From NCBI GenBank assembly GCA_023433945.1, contig JAEYTP010000120.1:1-7077 (forward strand): a DNA stretch of 7,077 nt. The letters are read 5' to 3'. Below, piece by piece: positions 5,245 through 7,077 of the stretch; the first letter of the stretch is position 1; every line of letters begins with the position of its first letter. A program made the position numbers and the translations under genes. The stretch comes from Bacillota bacterium (GTDB lineage: Bacteria > Bacillota > Clostridia > Acetivibrionales > DSM-1351). The notes below the pieces were generated by a model that saw nothing but the letters and a program-made list of their open reading frames with translations, made no database searches and had not been told where the DNA came from.

Positions 5245-5350
5245 TTATGGTTATTTACTTATGGTTAATAGAATAGTATTATTCCCCGCTATAATGATTA
5301 GTCTTAAACTAACAATTAGTATTATTCTATAGCATCTAGACTTAAGCTAA
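5245..5350. repeat. Cluster of short direct and inverted repeats between purB and gntR
   Basis: Three repeat pairs crowd this AT-rich gap: TTATGGTTA at 5245-5253 and 5259-5267; TAGTATTATTC at 5274-5284 and 5317-5327 (43 bp apart); and AGTCTTAAACTAA at 5300-5312 with AGACTTAAGCTAA at 5338-5350 (11 of 13 identical, 38 bp apart). ATAGAATA (5268-5275) is also inverted as TATTCTAT (5323-5330), and TTAGT-N5-ACTAA (5298-5312) is a small palindrome. They lie upstream of the gntR promoter and may be regulator sites, but AT-rich DNA gives some such repeats by chance. Confidence 0.6.
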
Positions 5351-5360
5351 TAATAAGTCT
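5338..5360 (-). other. Small stem-loop just after purB
   Basis: AGACTTA (5338-5344) and TAAGTCT (5354-5360) form a 7-bp stem with a 9-base loop three bases after the purB stop. No U-run follows on the minus strand, so it is at best a weak terminator or an mRNA end stabiliser. It overlaps one of the short direct repeats in this gap. Confidence 0.35.
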
Positions 5361-5363
5361 TTT

Positions 5364-6788
5364 CTATACCTTTAGTTCAACTTCAAAATCCTCTACACTA
5401 TCACCAATTACAGGTTTGACGCAATTCTCTATAAACTCAACTACCTGTTCAGGGCTTCTTCCAATGTAATTCTTAGGATCAAGTACTGCATTTAACTCTT
5501 CTTGAGTCATCCCAAAGGTTTCGTCCTTTGCAATTCTCTCAATTAGGTCATTATATTCGCCATCCACCTTCACTCTCTTGCCAGCATCCATTGAATGAAG
5601 TCTTATCTTTTCATGTAATTCCTGTCTGTCTCCGCCGCGCTTAACTGCTTCCATCATTATATTTTCTGTTGCCATAAATGGAAGCTCATCCATAACGTGC
5701 TTATTAATTACATTTGGATATACAACTATTCCGCTTGCTACATTGATATATATGTTTATAATAGCATCAACTGCTAAGAAAGCCTCAGGTACTGAAATTC
5801 TCTTGTTTGCTGAATCATCAAGAGTTCTCTCAAACCACTGAGTTGAAGCTGTAATGGCTGGATTTAAAGCATCGACTATAACATAGCGAGCTAGAGAAGA
5901 AATTCTTTCACATCTCATAGGATTTCTCTTGTAAGCCATTGCAGAAGAGCCTATCTGCTTTGATTCAAAAGGTTCTTCGCACTCTTTCATGCTCTGCAAC
6001 AATCTCATATCGTTACTGAACTTATATGCACTTTGAGCTATGGAAGATAGCACGTTTAATACTCTTGAATCTACCTTTCTTGAATAGGTTTGACCAGACA
6101 CTGCATATACACCTGAGAAGCCCATCTTGTCTGCAATTATTTGTTCAACAGCTTTTACCTTTTCATGGTCCCCTTCAAACAGATTCAAGAAGCTTGCCTG
6201 TGTACCAGTTGTGCCCTTTGAGCCCAATAACTTCATATTGTTAATTACGTGGTCAAGGTCTTCCATATCCATAAGTAGCTCTTGTATCCAAAGAGTTGCT
6301 CGCTTTCCTACTGTAACTAGCTGTGCAGGCTGATAATGAGTAAAACCTAAAGTAGGCATATCCTTGTACTTCATTGCAAAATCAGATAGCTTCTTTATTA
6401 GCGTGAGCATTTTTCCACGAATAAGCTTTAACGCCTCTGTCATAATGATTAAATCTGTATTGTCACCAACATAGCATGAGGTCGCTCCAAGGTGAATAAT
6501 TGCTTTTGCATCAGGGCATAAGTCACCATAAGCATGCACATGAGCCATTACATCATGCCTGAATTGTTTTTCGTAGTTTTCAGCTGCATCATAGTTAATG
6601 TCGTATATATGCTCTTTCATTTGTGCAATCTGTTTGTCAGTAATATTAAGTCCTAGCTGTTGCTCTGCCTCTGCAAGTGCAATCCACAGCTTTCTCCATG
6701 TAGAAAACTTCTTATCTGGAGAGAAAAGCTCCTGCATTTCACTGCTTGCATATCTAGCATTAAACGGTGATTCATAGGTATTTTTCAT
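5364..6788 (-). CDS. purB: Adenylosuccinate lyase, long form
   Basis: PurB is a cytoplasmic homotetrameric enzyme of the fumarase/aspartase superfamily. It removes fumarate from SAICAR and from adenylosuccinate, so it works both in de novo purine synthesis and in making AMP from IMP. The 474-residue product carries RHDVMAH (77-83, catalytic-site His78), GATSCYVGDN (101-110), THYQPAQ (150-156, acid His151) and the superfamily signature GSSAMAYKRNPMRCER (280-295) with the active-site serines 281-282. The signature and length resemble the longer, animal-type ADSL more than the roughly 430-residue Bacillus form. The ATG at 6788 is chosen because it has AAAGGTG (6799-6805). A TTG at 6827 would add 13 residues coded by the repeat at 6807-6851 and is rejected. 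The gene stands alone behind a PurBox-containing promoter, apart from other pur genes. Confidence 0.96.
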   Translation of the reverse strand: MKNTYESPFNARYASSEMQELFSPDKKFSTWRKLWIALAEAEQQLGLNITDKQIAQMKEHIYDINYDAAENYEKQFRHDVMAHVHAYGDLCPDAKAIIHLGATSCYVGDNTDLIIMTEALKLIRGKMLTLIKKLSDFAMKYKDMPTLGFTHYQPAQLVTVGKRATLWIQELLMDMEDLDHVINNMKLLGSKGTTGTQASFLNLFEGDHEKVKAVEQIIADKMGFSGVYAVSGQTYSRKVDSRVLNVLSSIAQSAYKFSNDMRLLQSMKECEEPFESKQIGSSAMAYKRNPMRCERISSLARYVIVDALNPAITASTQWFERTLDDSANKRISVPEAFLAVDAIINIYINVASGIVVYPNVINKHVMDELPFMATENIMMEAVKRGGDRQELHEKIRLHSMDAGKRVKVDGEYNDLIERIAKDETFGMTQEELNAVLDPKNYIGRSPEQVVEFIENCVKPVIGDSVEDFEVELKV

Positions 6789-6806
6789 AGTTTTTTCGCA
6801 CCTTTC

Positions 6807-6851
6807 TGAGTCAAAGGGGACAGTCAAAGGGGACGGTTCTCTTTTGACTCA
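6807..6851. repeat. Dispersed-repeat type element in the purB leader (REP-like)
   Basis: A perfect 13-bp tandem duplication, AGTCAAAGGGGAC (6809-6821 and 6822-6834), is followed by GGTTCT and enclosed by the inverted repeat TGAGTCAAA (6807-6815) / TTTGACTCA (6843-6851). The arms extend to 14 bp in plus-strand RNA if two G-U pairs are counted. The GGGGACGGTTCT core and flanking GTCAAA resemble short extragenic repeats that I recall from clostridial and other Bacillota genomes; this cannot be checked here. It lies wholly in the purB leader, ending 18 bases before the ATG and just upstream of the ribosome binding site. Confidence 0.7.
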
Positions 6852-6920
6852 CTTAGTATTCAAGTTTAATATATTATTTGTTGTATGAGACTTAATTATT
6901 TTGAGCATCTTACCTATACC

Positions 6921-6948
6921 ATTATACTGTAAAATACGAATATTTGCA
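6921..6948 (-). promoter_or_regulatory. Promoter of purB
   Basis: A perfect TATAAT (6921-6926) on the minus strand has only a poor -35 (TGCAAA, 6943-6948, 16-base spacer). The first PurBox arm lies in and next to the -35/-10 interval, where bound repressor would block polymerase. Start is expected near 6914, giving a leader of about 125 bases. Confidence 0.6.
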
Positions 6949-6975
6949 TTAAAAAATATAAAAATGTTCGTATTA
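6932..6975. promoter_or_regulatory. PurBox pair (PurR operator) upstream of purB
   Basis: Two 14-base arms, 6932-6945 and 6962-6975, are inverted and each has CGAA at its centre (6937-6940, and TTCG at 6967-6970). They match at 12 of 13 positions (6933-6945 against 6962-6974), and exactly 16 bases lie between them. This is the geometry known for the Bacillus PurR operator: inverted 14-base arms with central CGAA, 16-17 bases apart. It overlaps the purB promoter, so PurR should repress purB when PRPP is low and adenine nucleotides are plentiful. Confidence 0.8.
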
Positions 6976-6984
6976 AAAATTCAC

Positions 6985-7011
6985 AAAAAAAGTGCGGGAC
7001 TTACATCCCGC
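6985..7011 (-). terminator. Intrinsic terminator of an upstream minus-strand gene
   Basis: On the minus strand GCGGGA (7006-7011) pairs with TCCCGC (6994-6999) around a 6-base loop, followed by AC and seven Us (A-run 6985-6991). It ends the transcript of a gene to the right of the window and insulates purB from it. Confidence 0.8.
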
Positions 7012-7028
7012 TTTAGACATTTATGAAT

Positions 7029-7065
7029 ATGAGATTGTAATTAATACATTACAATTTTAACTCAT
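7029..7065. repeat. Imperfect inverted repeat near the right edge
   Basis: TTGTAAT (7035-7041) pairs with ATTACAA (7048-7054) around six bases, and ATGAG (7029-7033) with CTCAT (7061-7065) outside it. No U-run follows on either strand. It may be a hairpin in the 3' region of the gene beyond the right edge. At most eight codons of such a gene could lie in 7050-7077, too few to call. Confidence 0.4.
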
Positions 7066-7077
7066 GTAAAATTATAA

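Noticed and set aside
6789..6827. N-terminal extension of PurB from a TTG at 6827
   Set aside because: The extra 13 residues are coded by the repeat at 6807-6851, the TTG has no ribosome binding site, and the ATG at 6788 has one and gives the family's normal N-terminus.
6849..6908. Possible 19-codon leader peptide in the purB mRNA
   Set aside because: Its ATG would lie only about seven bases from the predicted transcription start, with no room for a ribosome binding site and no biased codon run suggesting attenuation.
6852..7077. Purine riboswitch upstream of purB
   Set aside because: The conserved loop and junction bases of the purine aptamer are not visible; the region is explained by a terminator, PurBox pair and promoter.

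Overview
The window looks like chromosomal DNA of a low-GC, Gram-positive anaerobe of the Clostridia type. This rests on AT-rich intergenic DNA, AGGAGG-type ribosome binding sites, a PurR-type PurBox pair upstream of purB, a YruB-like mini-glutaredoxin, and a Sec-anchored beta-lactamase-fold protein with a Ser/Thr-rich linker. The species cannot be named from the sequence. No phage, insertion sequence, CRISPR array, tRNA or rRNA is visible.

Layout: every gene except one is on the minus strand, so transcription mostly runs from right to left. From the right edge: a terminator for a gene outside the window (6985-7011); a purB promoter with a PurBox pair (6921-6975); a purB leader containing a repeat of dispersed-repeat type (6807-6851); purB, adenylosuccinate lyase (5364-6788); a repeat-rich 170-base gap; a GntR/UTRA regulator (4395-5132) with its own promoter and a perfect 12-bp palindrome at the expected transcription start; a membrane-anchored beta-lactamase-fold serine hydrolase (3162-4253) with its own promoter and a leader carrying three 19-20 bp tandem repeats; a DedA-family membrane protein (2346-2978); a 76-residue glutaredoxin-like protein (1984-2214) behind a CsoR/CstR-type palindrome, closed by a good intrinsic terminator; a lone plus-strand gene for a protein with a 14-residue Pro/Gly/Met repeat (1333-1860); a fumarylacetoacetate-hydrolase family enzyme (194-1075); and the first 37 codons of an exported protein that runs off the left edge.

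How the genes relate: most look like single-gene transcription units with their own promoters, so this is not one operon. purB is probably repressed by PurR. The glutaredoxin is probably controlled by a metal- or persulfide-sensing CsoR-family repressor encoded elsewhere. The GntR regulator may control itself and perhaps the adjacent hydrolase gene. I found no convincing multi-gene novel system. The least explained items are the Pro/Gly-repeat protein, the hydrolase that keeps SxxK, SDN and KxG but lacks a class A omega loop, and the repeat structures in the leaders of the hydrolase, gntR and purB.
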